NCBI RefSeq assembly: GCF_037042905.1
Contig: NC_087246.1
Location: 36,512,001-36,576,000 of the forward strand
DNA length: 64,000 nucleotides
Direction: 5' to 3'
Source of the DNA: Lytechinus pictus
Taxonomy: Eukaryota > Echinodermata > Echinoidea > Temnopleuroida > Toxopneustidae
Shown here: in pieces, positions 33,517-47,300 of the stretch
Layout: each line of letters opens with the position of its first letter
How positions within the stretch are numbered: position 1 is the first letter of the stretch
Notes under the pieces: model-generated
The model's input: the letters and a program-made list of their open reading frames with translations, nothing else
What the model was told of the DNA's origin: nothing
Databases searched by the model: none
Program-made: the position numbers and the translations under genes

Positions 33517-36500
33517 CTATTCTAATTTAGTCTTCTTGCTTTTCACACAACAACTGATACATCGTTTACAACCTAAAATGAGAAGGAAGACGATAACGAG
33601 TGCGATCCCGACGATAAAAGCGAGGACGTCGATGGAATGAAGCTGAATGAAGTTTAGCTCCAAGGCTCTGGTTCTCAGGTGTGACCCTCCAAATTTCAGG
33701 ATGTGTTCCACCCAGAAGATCACAGTCTCTCCTGGCGGATTTTGCCTATCTTTGTAGATATCCGAATACCGTCGTATATTCTTCATGTAGCTGAAGAGGT
33801 AAATGAAAGAAAGCCATCGTTCTGATAAAATTGTTAATGAATTTGATCAAGGTTAAGAAAACGACAATTTTGATTGACCTTGAACAATCATTATATTAGT
33901 GAACAAACGTTGACAATAAACATGATTGAATGTTACAATACAAACAATAATCCATAGACATGATAGAGATTCGCGAGGGATATTAACTCCATTACTTTGG
34001 ATTGAACTTTCAAACTTCCAACTTTTTTTCAAATGTGTAGCCTATGTAGGTGATAATTATATGCGAAAAGTACCATTTCAAGCGATGAGTCAAAACTCCT
34101 TAAATATTAATGTGATTTGGCAGAGTTTTCACAATCATGATAAGCAATTTGTCATTTACCTTGGGTTTTCGAGAACTTCGACTATCGCTTCTTTGACAGT
34201 CACGTACGATATGGAATCCTTTCTTAGCAGTCTCCCCATTCCTTTAGCAGTGACTCTGGCGGCGTTTGCGGGTTGTTCGGCGAAGATTGGCATAACGATC
34301 ATGGGCACTTTGTGACGAATGGCTTCATAAATACCCGCTAGACCGCCATGGTACATCAGCAGCCGAACTTTTGGGTGACCTAATAGAAGGTGAATATTCC
34401 GGATTTTATATTTTGTGACCTTTTGTTTTCATTGTCATGATGTATTTTCTGTTATTATATTTGATTCACAATCGGACGATGGTACACGTTTATAAGTGTC
34501 GGAAAGAGAATGCGGCAGTTTGAAACAAAATCTGGACTGTGATAAAATCGGATTCTCGATCGATCTGTAAGCTTCTACAATTTCAACTCAAAACTACATC
34601 TATCACCAGACAGAAAACAGAAAAACTTGACAGAATACCTGTTATTTTCCAATCATAATGTTTTTTAATTCTAACTTTCTTCATAAAAGCTAAGTTGCAT
34701 AATATCGTTTAAATATAATAAAAATTTATATCGCGCACATACTGTATATTCTACTGCAGATAATACTTGGTATTACCCCAGCATTCAATGATTAAATCCA
34801 GCCGGGTACCCATTCACCAGCTGCATCGAACGCAGCAAATGTGGATATATATATTGCTGAAGGAAATTAATGCCTGAAATAGAATTCGAACCCATGACCC
34901 TCTTATTCAAAGGCTAGAGTCAGGACCACTACACCATTACACTTTGAGACATGAAAATGTGATGATTTCGTCAATTTGTTATTTTCTAATGGTAGTTTGA
35001 ATCCAATTATATATACCCAGTAGGTCGTTCTGTGGCATCCATGTCACAATCATGGTGTTGTTACCAAGGTTACGCGGGCGTGGTCCGGTATAACGCCAGA
35101 TGACTCTCTGTGGAAGCTCACTGAAAACTCTTGCAAAAACTTCCGCCGTTTCTTGTCTCGGGAACTCACTGAAATGCGTACCCTGCACGTGTTTTAAAAA
35201 GAAATCCGTAAAATATCGCAGTCTCTTGGCTTTATTGACATTTGCAATGACTTGTTTATTTTGCTAGTTACATATTTTATTAAAGCCTTGTCCTTCGTGT
35301 GCCATTGTCGCAGCACATATTTCAAATTCGATATTACAATGCATGGGACAAATTGTGAAGGAAATTGAAAAAAGTCTCTGTATCAGCTTTGTTAGGCCAT
35401 TTTTCCCAAGTGAGTAAGATAGGGATGATCACAGTGGCTGTATATCAACAGAAACGACGAATGCTTGCGAACGTGGCGAATTTTAGATTTCACTGTGGTT
35501 CTAAAAATTTGTAAAATGTTGGGGAAAAGTTCATAATTCCGTTCTCGCAAGCAGTTGTTTTGAAAATTCGTCGGAAAGAAATTTTTGACAATCTCTTTCT
35601 CCGCATATGGTTACTAACGTTTGCAGTCCTAAGCCTTTGAACACGTGCAACCACGTGACCATGCGGCCCCTCTACAATATCCACCCATTGTCACAATGTC
35701 ATGAATGTTCAAAAGTGTTTGTAACATTCGTCAGATTGGGTGGACGAAGCCAAACATTACTGCAGTTTTCAGGATTCGTTACTCTGGGCGATACATCCTC
35801 TATCTGCTCGGTGGCGATATGGTTGGTTAAAGATCGACGAGTCATAGGCGTATACGTATGCCCTGATTTTAAACATGACTAGCTTTGATAATAATATTTG
35901 AGATATTTTTAATCAATTATCTGAAAGCTTGGCTATACTACTCACCAATGAGAAGAGGATGAAGCCATGCTCCCCCGACCCTTCTACAAAGTCTGCATAT
36001 TGCTATGATTAGAGATAAAAGGAATAAGGAAGGGTAGTAGAAAACCAAAAATAAGGAATGAGACGGAAAAGAAAACTAGAAATTCAAAGAATGCACTGGA
36101 TCGTTTAATTATGATATACCTTTATATTGAAGGAAATTTGATTCGTTGGGTTACATTAGCGAAAGTAGGGAGTTTTCACACCGGTACGCAGAACGCTTTT
36201 AAGAACATAGAAAATTTATTGTCAATTGCCCTTCCGATGACAAATATTTGCAATTTTTCGTCAGCTCCGAAACTAAGGATGAAACTGAAGTTCCGGTTCA
36301 CAAAGGACCCCAGCTGTTCGTTGTTATTTGACGAGAATTTTCATTAAATTTTCTTTAATCTTGAAAACATTCTAAGTGGCAGTGCGAAAATTTCCTAATA
36401 TAATTCCACCGCGACCTCTTATATAGGGGTACAATGAGAATACTTTTAACCTATACGTGCATGCATGTGGGGTGCTTAGGTCTAGGAGATGTTAGGAAAC

Positions 36501-37852
36501 CTAATTCACAAGGTGTTTTTTGTTTGTTTTTACTTTGATATGTTTTGAATTATCATATTTCATATGTAATGTGTATTTTTCATATTGATTTTGAGATGTG
36601 ACAAACTGCATTCGTTTTGCTATTTTTGAGGAAATAAATAAAATGGAAAATGTATTGAACGTGTGATCAATATACTGGATATGCCTTTCTTAATGTAAAA
36701 GAGCTCATTTGGTTCATTAAGCACACTCCCCTCGGAGTGAGACGATCTCAGTACTTTTTGAGTGATATTTGCATCTTTTCAGAGTGAATTTTTACATCTT
36801 TTTGGAGTGAAAGTGTCTACAAGATGCACATCTAACCAGATGGAGCTACATACTCTCGACATTCTCTATACATGCTATATAGGGATGTTCAGTTCACTCC
36901 AGTGGGATTGGTCCCTAGTATCACCCGAAATGAAAGTGATTAGGAACTATAATTATATAGGCTTTTGCATTCAAGGAGTTATGTTTACCTTTGGTAGGGG
37001 TTTTAGAGGTACGTCTATTAGACCTCCTAGTCCAACGAAGCTTGGTACAGTTGGTCGGGGAAAATCAAGGGCGTAGCTCGACATGCCGAACCACAGTTCT
37101 GCCGTTGCCTGTAGCTCTTGGATGCTTTTCCCCGGTGCAATCCCATGTTTTTCTTTAACCTCGTTCAAAGCGCGAAAGTGTGGCCATTCAAATATGTGCC
37201 TGACTAGATTGTGCTCGAAAAAATTTGCAACACGCTCTAGAAAGGACATCTTGTCAGTAAATGGAAAGACAAGGTTGAAGGGGACGTAGGATGATGGGCT
37301 GGGGATGCCCAGGGTATGCTCATTAAACAGGGGATATCTTGTCCCGGTTGTTACCGCGATGTGGGGAATCCCTAGGTAACTACTGAGCATGGCTTCACAC
37401 CCATCAAAGGCGTCACCGATGAGGATATCAAATTTAGCCTCCTTGAGCTTTGCAAGTGCCGCAGAGTCCTCGAAGAGACTCTGACAACCGGATCGCATCA
37501 AGTAGAAAACAATTCCGAAGGCTTTGAAGGCTTCCCGAAAATCTGGCTCGAACGCTAGGTTGTTGAAATCCTTTTCAAGTTGTTCGCTTGGTGGTAAGTC
37601 AGGTGGTAACTCGAAGTGATATTGGACGGAGGTGCTGAAGTCATCATCCTTGAATCCTTTAGTTCCGGCGTAAGAGCTGGTTAAAATGGTGATCTCATGG
37701 CCGCGCTGTTGAAGGTGTCTCCCAATGGCGGCCAAACCCAGGGCATGACTGCTGGCCATCGGCATGGTAACAGTTATGATTATCTTGGCACCCATAATCA
37801 AAGGAGTGGTACTGATGATGACGAGTAGAAGTGATACCAGGGTTAACTTCAT
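33517..37852 (-). CDS. UGT-C: UDP-glycosyltransferase, five exons
   Basis: Complete GT1-family UDP-glycosyltransferase, 526 residues. Minus-strand exons in coding order: 37852-36989, 36002-35946, 35182-35017, 34379-34160, 33790-33517; GT-AG introns, phases 0,0,1,2. A signal peptide (about residues 1-21) precedes AKIIITVTMPMASSHALG with catalytic-type His36; the dyad partner is Asp147 (LIGDAFDGC). Exon 2 gives QYADFVEGSGEHGFILFSL. Exons 3-4 give WMPQNDLLGHP...YHGG...FAEQ: the donor-binding DQ is here Glu397-Gln398. Exon 5 gives FWVEHILKFGG, a membrane segment and the tail KTKLE (KxKxx). Exon order, sizes and a near-identical exon 3 core show recent common origin with UGT-B and UGT-D. A TATATA-like element on the minus strand lies near 38090, about 230 bp upstream. 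Confidence 0.93.
34760..34960 (-). mobile_element. tRNA-derived SINE in UGT-C intron 3
   Basis: Read on the minus strand, GTAATGGTGTAGTGGTCCTGAC (A-box region, about 34945-34925) is followed by GGGTTCGAATTC (B box, about 34890) and then a SINE body with GTGAATGGGTACCCGGC. No run that would make a functional tRNA fold is evident. Confidence 0.6.
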
Positions 37853-38153
37853 TGTGTAATGGCATCAGTTTCTTCAGGTTCGATATTTTGGGGTTATATC
37901 TATCTTTTATCTTCTGATTCCTCTCCTTCTGAAAGTGGTAATCGAATAAAAAGAACATTCATAATCTATAAGTAGTAATAATAGCTGGATTGATAAAACG
38001 CTCTTTGCCTGAGGATACAAAGCGCTGCTCTTATTACGTTGGCTTCAGCTTTTCCTCTACTGAACTCGGTCAGGATGTGGAATATATAAGCTCCTCCCTA
38101 TTCTTAAATCGTCACCATTATTTGATCAATGCAAACAACATTTGAAGACATAA
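37853..38153. other. 5' flank of UGT-C
   Basis: Promoter-proximal sequence with a minus-strand TATATA-like motif near 38090 as the only candidate core element. Confidence 0.3.
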
Positions 38154-38468
38154 TAGGCATGTATTCTGAAGTCGGGTTTAACTTAAACCCAGGTTTAAAG
38201 TTGTGGTTTAAGTATGGATAGCCAATTGTTACATAAATTACTAACAGTAGAGATATAATATTTCACCTCATTTGGCTCTCAAATCATTCATAATTGTCTA
38301 GGAAGTATAAATAGATGATTGTCTTCACCATCGATGAATCAGGAAAGAGCACAGTAAACTTAAGAAACATACAACTTAATAAAAATTTTGACACTTTTGG
38401 CTTCCCATAATTTTAGCACAGAGTTAGACCACGGTCTAAGTTAAACCTGACTTCAGAAAATGGGCCAT
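38154..38468. mobile_element. MITE with TTCTGAAGTCRGGTTTAACTT termini
   Basis: The left end TTCTGAAGTCGGGTTTAAC and its near-perfect inverse at the right end bound about 315 bp upstream of UGT-C. Flanking ATAAT words exist, but the exact ends and duplication are uncertain. Confidence 0.6.
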
Positions 38469-40054
38469 AATCTCTTATGTACACTAGACTTACATCGATA
38501 AAGTCTCTGCCTGGTAATTCATATAGGCCTATATTCAAAGGGATGGCATCCCAGAGCCGCTTTGTATCTTTCTAAAAAGGCGCAATAGAAATATAATCTA
38601 TTATTATTACTATGAAATGACACTCGGCGACCCTGCATGAGCCAATCGCTTGATCCCTATGGCTTCCACAGGACTTCCCTTCCATATCAGAGCCGGATCC
38701 AGAGAAGGTGAGAACCAGGTGACCTTTCAAATCCAAGGGCTGCAGACCAAGAGTGCAGGAGCTAGGGTACGTGTTTTTTGCTTTGTCACATTTGGGGAAG
38801 CGATAATCTACACATCTTACATCCTATATTCGAATAGTCCAATGTTTTGGTCAACTAGAGCAAGTTTTAGACAAATCGAACCTCTCTCGAACTGTCAAAG
38901 TTACAACTGTTGTTGCAACTGTAAGACTGTCACAGTCTTTTGACTCTACACCGACACCCGACCGACACCTAATCTATATGGCCCCCGTTGAGCCTTTCCA
39001 ACCTACATCTAGCACATTTCAAACTTTAAAAAAGGCAAAATGTATGCATGTTTGTGAGCAATCTTATTACAGACGATAGTGAATCATTCATAGTGATTAT
39101 GAAATGAAGATGATTATGCGAAAAATTTAACCCAAGAAGTGTCCACAATCATTTCATGTCCATAAAAAACTTGCACGTTCACCCAGGTCGAGTGTCTGAA
39201 CTAGAGACCGATTTATTAATATTTCATGCAATGTTATATGACTTATAAAATTTGCAGGCCCAATGTTCAGTGCCATTGCACAAGTTTTATTTTTCAAAAT
39301 ATCTCTTACCAGCCCATTTCCTTTTGTAATATTAAAGTTCAAGTCTCTAAATAATAATTGTTTTGTGTATCATATTGAGATACTATAGTTGAGTAAGCAT
39401 ACTTACCAATTCTGAAATTGCTGATCTACATGGAGATCCAAGTCATAATTAGCTGAAAGTTGAAGCTAAAGAATTGAGTTCATGGATGCTATACGTGCAT
39501 ATATAGCCACTTAGAAATTGATTGTAGCTTGTACATGTTGTACGTGAGCACACAATGAACTGTTGACCCACTGAGTAACACCGAATGCCAATGATATGCT
39601 TTTTACATTCATGTATGACGTATTCAGGTATGTAATACGACTCGGTTTCCGATAGTTGCGTGTGTGGGGGGGGGGGGGGGGGGGGAGGTTCCAAGAAGGG
39701 GTAGCAAATCGGGCGGAATGGTGTATGGGCCGGATCGGCAAATGATTTGCTTAATAATGATAGGGCACTCTTGACATAGAAATGAGTAATATTTATCATT
39801 CTCTCGAGACTGAAACAAACAGAACGAAGTCCAAAAATTAGCATGATCAACCACCCTCAAACTTCTATTTTTCACGATAACATTTCACTTTTCAAACAAA
39901 GGCACGTTTGTGTATTTCACCGAGAGGTAGAGAGGGTAGACACAGAGAGAGACGAAGAGAAAGAGGGGGTATGGGCATGGACCCTACCCATGGTATGGGA
40001 GAGAGGGGGGGGGGGGAGAGTAGATACATTCTGCATGTTCTGGTTACCCGTTAA

Positions 40055-40380
40055 AGGTCAAACCCACCCCAGGAAAATGTTCAAGTTTCGCGTGTTTTTT
40101 TTTTTACAAAACCTTTAACATGTACAACTCAGTGACATGCAAATGAGAAGTCGATGACGTCCCTAACTCACTATTTCTTTTGTTTTTTATTGTTTGAATT
40201 ATATAATATTTCATTTCTTTTTTACAGATTTGACAATAAGGATCAACGTGACTGAACCATAGCATTAAAACATAAATGCTAATTCCAAATGTTCAGGGAG
40301 GAATTAATCTTTGTTTCACTTGAAACGGTAAAATTAGAATATTTCATATTTCATATAATGAAATACAAAAAAATACTTAT
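40055..40380. mobile_element. truncated piggyBac-type MITE
   Basis: The left terminus AGGTCAAACCCACCCCAG follows TTAA (40051-40054), as in the 32129-32724 family, and CTCACTATTTCTTTTG and ATTGTTTGAATTATA blocks follow. The right terminus is missing; homology fades near 40380. Confidence 0.7.
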
Positions 40381-41199
40381 GATTTCAGATTTAATTTCAA
40401 ATAATTCAAACCTTATAAGATTTTTTCAATCACGTAATAACACTTAATGTTTAACCCTTAAGAAAGATATTTTAAAAAATATACGAAGTTGTTAACAATA
40501 CAATCATACTTAATTGCATTTTTCAAGACAATCTAAAGTCAAATTTTGATAAGATACGGTAAGAGTGTGATCGCAGAGATACATAAACTTCAAAGGGTTT
40601 TTATGACTAGATACTTGTCAAATTAAAAGCTTTCGTAAAGATAATGATATAATTCAAATCACCGAAATAATCTTAACACTTTACTCGAGTTCTGAAGAGA
40701 TCGTAGTCAGGTTACAGCTCATCGAATCTCTTATCCTTCAAAGTTAACTAGATTTCTTTCTTTTTGGCGTGTGAGAAAGTTAAAATAATGACTATTTGAC
40801 CATCCGGAAGAAGGTTTGTCTTCACCCTGAGTTGGCACAGATTGTGACAAATTATAAAAAAAAATGCATTGTGGGAAAATGATTGTTGTTCTTAGAACTG
40901 CGCTCAATGTCGAGGCGGTAGTAACTTTGCCATCCTATGGTAACTTCTACCACATCCTTGATTTTGATTGACTGTGGTTGATCAACATTACAATGGTAAT
41001 ACAATTGAATGTCAAAGTTACCATAATAGTAACTTTTATGCAACCGGGCCTTGATGTTAACGTGGCTGTGGCTGTCGATGCGTGGCGCTATGCCAAAAAG
41101 ACGCTTTAGTTTCAACTAAACATTTCTAACAGATACACATTAACCTCACCGGAGTCGTATATGACAAAATGTAGATCAATACCTTGCCAAAGGACATAC

Positions 41200-41300
41200 G
41201 CTGCCTATAGTGCCGTAATGGGATTTGAACCCCGAACTTTGTGATGCAAGGGTCCTGGGAAATATCTACTGGAGCGCAGCACCTCTGCAAGGTAATGTCA
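41200..41300 (-). mobile_element. tRNA-like SINE fragment
   Basis: On the minus strand CAGAGGTGCTGCGCTCCAG resembles an A-box region and GGGGTTCAAATCCC a B box about 50 bp on. It abuts the 3' end of UGT-D. Read as SINE-derived; a decayed tRNA gene is the alternative. Confidence 0.4.
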
Positions 41301-41313
41301 ATTCTTGAAGTTA

Positions 41314-44300
41314 TCATTCAACTTTTAATTTCTCTCTGTTAAAGCAACAAGCGATACATCGTTTAAAACATGAAACGAGAAGGAAGGCGATAACGAGCAA
41401 GATCCCGACAATGAAAGCGAGGACGTCGATGGAATGAAGCTGGATAAAGTTTAGCTCCAAGGCTCTGGTTCTCAGGTGTGACCCTCCAAATTTGAGGATG
41501 TGTTCTACCCAGTAGATCACAACATCATTTGGATTGGACTGAGTATCTCTGTAGATTCTAGAGATTCGTTGGACGTTTTCTTTGTAGCTGGAAATTAAAA
41601 CGTAAATACAGTATGCCGTAAATAATTATGATCTTCTCCCTCTATTATGATTATTTGCGAAGTAAACTAAATCGGCTAAAAAGAAATTGACCACTGATGA
41701 AACGCATGAATATGAGAAAATTGGCCTTCTTCTACCCCCCCCCCTCCCCTTACCGTATGATCCCATATGTTAATTCGCAGCAAAATGCAAGTATAGGAAG
41801 AATTTGCTATTCTCTGTCTCTTCCAACGTTTTATAAGTTAGAAATTGACAAAATCCAACTATTATCGGTTGATTTTAACTCCAAGACTTGAACCGAAAAA
41901 CCCTTCTCTTTCCATATTCGAAATATATAACTGATAGACAGATAGAACTATGTCATTGAGCAAAGCATCATTGACCTAGTTTCTACCATGGAGCTATCTG
42001 TGTTAATAGCTCAATGTTTCTACCATTCTCCAAAGAACAACATTGTATCTTCTGTTCACCCGAGAGCCGTCCTTGCTTCTCTTTCGTGTATTATGATTAT
42101 ATAACTCATGGGTAGACTCTGTTTACGAGCAAGACTTACGCAAAACAGAATAAAAGGTTTGTCCTCAGGTTGAGGTCAGCTATAGGTCGCACCATGGAAG
42201 CTCCTTGGTCGCACGCGACAGAGATCTTTCATCAATGCAGGTCGCACGCGACTGAGTGTCTGGCCCACCGTTACGTAATAGAAGGACAATCTCTGTTTAC
42301 AAGCGAATTAGAGTCTGACCTCAGCTGAACCATAGAGCTATAGCTCTATGGCTGAACGCAACGAGGACAAGCAGGTAATCGGGATGAAAACAAGATCGTG
42401 AACTATGCCAAGGGCTATGCGATTTCAATTTTCTGACACACCCGAGACGGCTTAGCTTTGCTCGCCATGATTTAGGCCTACACTGAATATCCAGGTAGGA
42501 AAGTACAAAGAGACAAAATCTTAATTCGTGAAAATATGATGGTGTCCAATCCAGTAAAAAATACATCAAAAAAAAAAAAAAAAAAAATCGGTCGGACACT
42601 AAAGCTGTTATTATTTTGACCAATCCTCTTTTTTTAAAGAATGAATCATAAGCCAGTGACGGATCTAGGGGGGGGGGTTAGGAGTTTAAACCCCCACCTC
42701 GGGCTCTCTAAAAATGATTTAAAAAAAGGAGTGTGTGATTAAACTCCAACACCCTTCCTTGTTTACGAGAGTCGCGCAAGCAGAACAGTGGTGGGTCTAC
42801 GGTGGGGGGGGGGGGGGGTTAGGAGGCTGGCATAACGTTGCAGCTCATCGTTGGGTCAAACCAACTTGTCAACCCCCTCTACTAGAAGCTATAGATCCGC
42901 CACCGTAAACCTTTCGTGATTGTACCATATCCCCGGCGCCATCGGATGCATTGTTATCATTGGTGAGCTCTGAGTATTCTAGTGGTGCTCGGTACCTCTT
43001 TCCGAAAAATTATCATTCCATAGGAGTCGAAATAAAGTTCATATCATAAAATATCATTATCAGGCAGGTGTTTCATAAATCTGTTGGTAAAGTTACGCAC
43101 GACTTTACGAACGACTGTGGAACATGTTTTAAGTTCAGGTCAGATGCATAGTCAAATATATAGGGATATATCATTCAGCACAAAAAGGGGTCATGCGTAA
43201 AGTCACTGTAACTTGCGAACAGGTCTAAAGTTTATGGAACACACACCTGGTACGCACTTAACATCGGTGACACGACATTTGCTCTGGCGACCATTACTTT
43301 AAGCTTTATTTCGTCTAAGATGTGGGGTTAGAGCAATAGGATTTTATGTTAGGTTATTGTTAAATCCAGGGTTAAAGTTGGTCATTCCATTAATGTGTGG
43401 AATTTGCAGCGGAGCGATTGTCGCCGGGGCAAATGTCATGGAGAATGGCAAATATTGACTGACATTTTACAGAAGTAAAGGGAGGTCCAGCGGGATTTGA
43501 AATCCGGACCTACCAACCTACCTTGGATTTGAAAGCACCTCCGTCACCACAGTGTTGACTGTCTCGTAAGAGATCGCATCCTTCTGAAGCCGTTTCCCTA
43601 TTCCTCTGACGACTACCTTGACAGCATTAGATTCTTGTTCAGCAAAGATTGGCATGATTACCATGGGAACAGCGTGATAAATGGCCTCCAAGATTCCTTT
43701 AGCGCCACCATGGTATACCAACAGTCTGGCTTTTGGGTGACCTAGAATTCATGACAATATCACAAGATATCTGTTTTATTTTGATCTTTGATTATGATCG
43801 GGCTATTGGGTGACCTAGAATTCCTGATATTGCAAGATATCTGACTGCTTGACATTTGATTTAATATGGTATTTGAATTTCCATATTATATCATCAATGC
43901 TTGATATTTTGATATCTTATTCAGTATCTATTATTTTGATAACAATTATTTAATGCCTGGGCATTTTCACAGTAACTGACGTTAAATGGCTCAATTTTAC
44001 ACAATTTTCATTGTGTGTATGATTATCTCTAAAACAACAAATGATGGGAGTTTGCTTATCTCTAAAACAACAGATGGGAGTTTGCTTGATTATCTCTAAA
44101 ACAACAAATGATGGGAGTTTGCTTAAAAGAAAACTCCCATCATTTGTTGTTTTAGAGATAATCATACACACAATGAAAAGTGTGTAAAATTGTGCTGTGT
44201 AACGTCAGTTACCGCGAAAATGCCCACCCGAGTAATGAGCTGGGGCTGAATACTGTAGCACATGCCAACCAACTTACACGAGTTGGATAAACGAGAATAT

Positions 44301-47300
44301 GGGACTAATGATGGAAAAAACAATTATTACCAACAAGGTCATTTTGCGGCATCCAGTCGACCAACATTGTGTTGTTACCAAGGTTATGAGGGCGTGGTCC
44401 GGTATAACGCCAGATGACTTTCTGTGGAAGCTCGCTGAAGACTCTCGCGAAGGCTTCGGTCATTTCTGGGTTAGGAAGCTCAGTAAAATGAGTACCCTAA
44501 CGGAAGATTGACAGAACAAAACAAAGCATGTATTCAATCTTAATTTCCAAAGTTTTGAAGGATATTGTAATTATGTACACTGGCATACATACAATATATG
44601 AATGATTTGGTTAGTAAGAATGTTAATGAATTCGTGTAGGAAATGATGAACGATATCGTGAAAGCAAATTAGCTTTTCAATAATAAATTACAATAATAAT
44701 GATAATGATGATGATGATAATGATAATAAATGTGACTTATAAATCCACTCTGTAGAGTGCTCAAGGCGCATACATAAATTAAGAAGTAAAAAGAAAGGTT
44801 TTAAGAACATTTTTTAAAGACTCAACAGATTTTTTTAAATCTTTTCCCCAAAATTTTTGAAACTTTTGGAACCACGAACAAACAAGATGTTGAAGAGTGT
44901 AGAGAACTAGTTGGTGTGTAATAATACTCACTAAAGAGAACAAAATAAATCCATGTTCACCGGATCCCTGAACGAAGATTTCGAAATCCTTAAGAAAATG
45001 ATGAAAGAGAAGAGGATTAATCATCAAAATGATAAAAAATTCTTCACGATTATCTCCAAAAATAGGAATAGACGATAGTTTAATTACATTAAAATATTTA
45101 TTTCATTAACCATATAACCATTTCATAACCACAAAAAAAGCCAGCAAGCATATTATCTTTTTTTAAATCCATTATTTGTGACTTGGCACCATCACAATGG
45201 CTACCCTCTCTTATTAGTAAATACAAACTGTTTTTACTTTTATAAAACTGACTTATTTCCACTTTGAGTCAACTTAGTCGATAGACAAAGCTCCTGAAAC
45301 TTTTATCATCAAGAGTGGGTCTTCACATAAGTCAAATAAAAGTCTTGGCCCGACAAGACGTAAATATTATATTATTGAAAGCACGACGTCTCTAAAACAA
45401 CAACTGCTGTTTCCATTTCTGAATGAGGGATCTCCTGCACAATGGTACACAGGTTATTGGCGGGTAATTTTGGCTGCATATTCAGACCACTTCCATCGAG
45501 TGAAGGGTTTGCAAAGCAAGCTGATCAACACAGAATAGCTGATTTGTAGTATCACGTAAGAATATATATATATATGATCAAGGCCATTTGCCAAATGTAG
45601 AACACTTTCCCGACAAAAGTTTTCTCTGATAGTTTCCTTTTTTCACGATTTACCAGGTCATGAAATTTGCAAATCTCTGACATGGACAGTCAGAGGGTTC
45701 CATGACATTTGCTCCGGCGACAATTAGTCAGAGACCAATGCTTCCCAGACAATCAAGATTTCACTTATACCATAGATCCTAGGATCCATGGTAGGATCCA
45801 TGCCTATACTTTTAGAATTGACATTTAAAGGGATGGTCTGGGCTGAAAGTATTTATAGCTTAATAAATAGAGTAGAATTCACTGAGCAAAATGCCAAAAT
45901 TTTCATCAAAATCGGATAACAAATAACAAAGTTATTGAATTTTAAAGTTTAGCAATATTATGTGAAAACAGTCGTCATGAATATTCATTAGGTGGGCTGA
46001 TAATGTCACATCCCCACTTGTTCTTTTGTATTTTATTATATGAAATTAGGTTTATCCAATTTTTTTCCTCCAAGAACTAGACAAATTGGATTGACAACTG
46101 ATTTAGTGCATTAGATATTTATTGCTGCAACTTATTTCATTATAAGGGAGACATAATTATTCACACAAGACTATGAAATAATGAAAAAAATATGATTTTA
46201 TTTAATAACATAAGAAAACGGAAAGTGGGGATGTGACATCATCAGCCTACCTAATTAATATTCATGATGACTGTTTTCACATAATATTGCTAAACTTTAA
46301 ACTTCAATAACTTTATTATTTGTTATCCGATTTTGATGAAATTTTCGGCATTTTGCTCTGTGAATTCTACTTTATGTATTAAGATATACTTATTTTCAGC
46401 CCGGACCATCCCTTTAATCAGTGGTTACAACTTTATGAAACAACCTCAGTTTTTATTATATTTTCAAAAAATCCAGATTAGTCGGACATCAATTACCTTT
46501 TCGAGTGGCTCTGCGGGAGTATCCCCAGTATTCCCGACGGCCACCCAATTAGGGGCAGTGGGATGGGGAAAATCGAAAGCAAAGTTCGTCATGCACAGCC
46601 ATAACTCTGCCCGACCTAGAAGATCAGGAATGCTTTTCCCTGGAGCGATATTGTGCTTTATTTTGACCGTGTCCAAAGCTCTGAAATGGGTCCACCCTAT
46701 GATGTTGATAAAAACGTGATGTTCAATAAAACTTAAAATGCGTTCTCCGAAAGACATCCTATCTGGCAGAGGGAAATTACCAAATGGTACGTACGACGGT
46801 GGCATGGGGATACCATACACGCGTTCGTTGAATAATGGATATCTCTCAGCAGTTGTAACGGCAATGTAGGGCAATCCAAGGTAACTACTAAGCAGCACGT
46901 CACAACTGTCAAAGGCATCACCGATGAGGATGTCAAAGCTTGATTCCTTGAGCAGAGCAAGTGTACGTGAGTCGTCAAAGAGACACTCACAACCATGTCG
47001 TATCACGGTAAAAACCCACCTTAACACCTTAATTTGCTTTGTCCCACTCGACTCAAAAGCAAGATCAATGAACTCCTTTTCAAGTTCCTCCTTCGGTGGC
47101 AGTTCTTGAGGATACTCGAATTTGTATTGGATGGACCGGCTGTAGGTGTCATCCGAAAACCCGTTTGTTCCTTCGGAAGAACTTGTGATGATGGTGACAT
47201 TGTGGCCGCGTCTGGTTAGGGTTCCTGCTATGTCTGATAAACCTCTGGCATGGCTACTCGGTACAGGTACAAGTAATGATACGACAATGTTAGCACCCTT

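Larger units (their letters stand above)
38469..41313. other. intergenic between UGT-C and UGT-D
   Basis: Holds a LINE/SINE-like tail near 38565-38620 (AAAAAGGCGCAATAGAAA then TATTATTATTA), a 20-bp-class G run at about 39667-39685, a truncated piggyBac-type MITE at 40055-40380 and a tRNA-like segment at 41200-41300. No gene was recognised. Confidence 0.4.
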
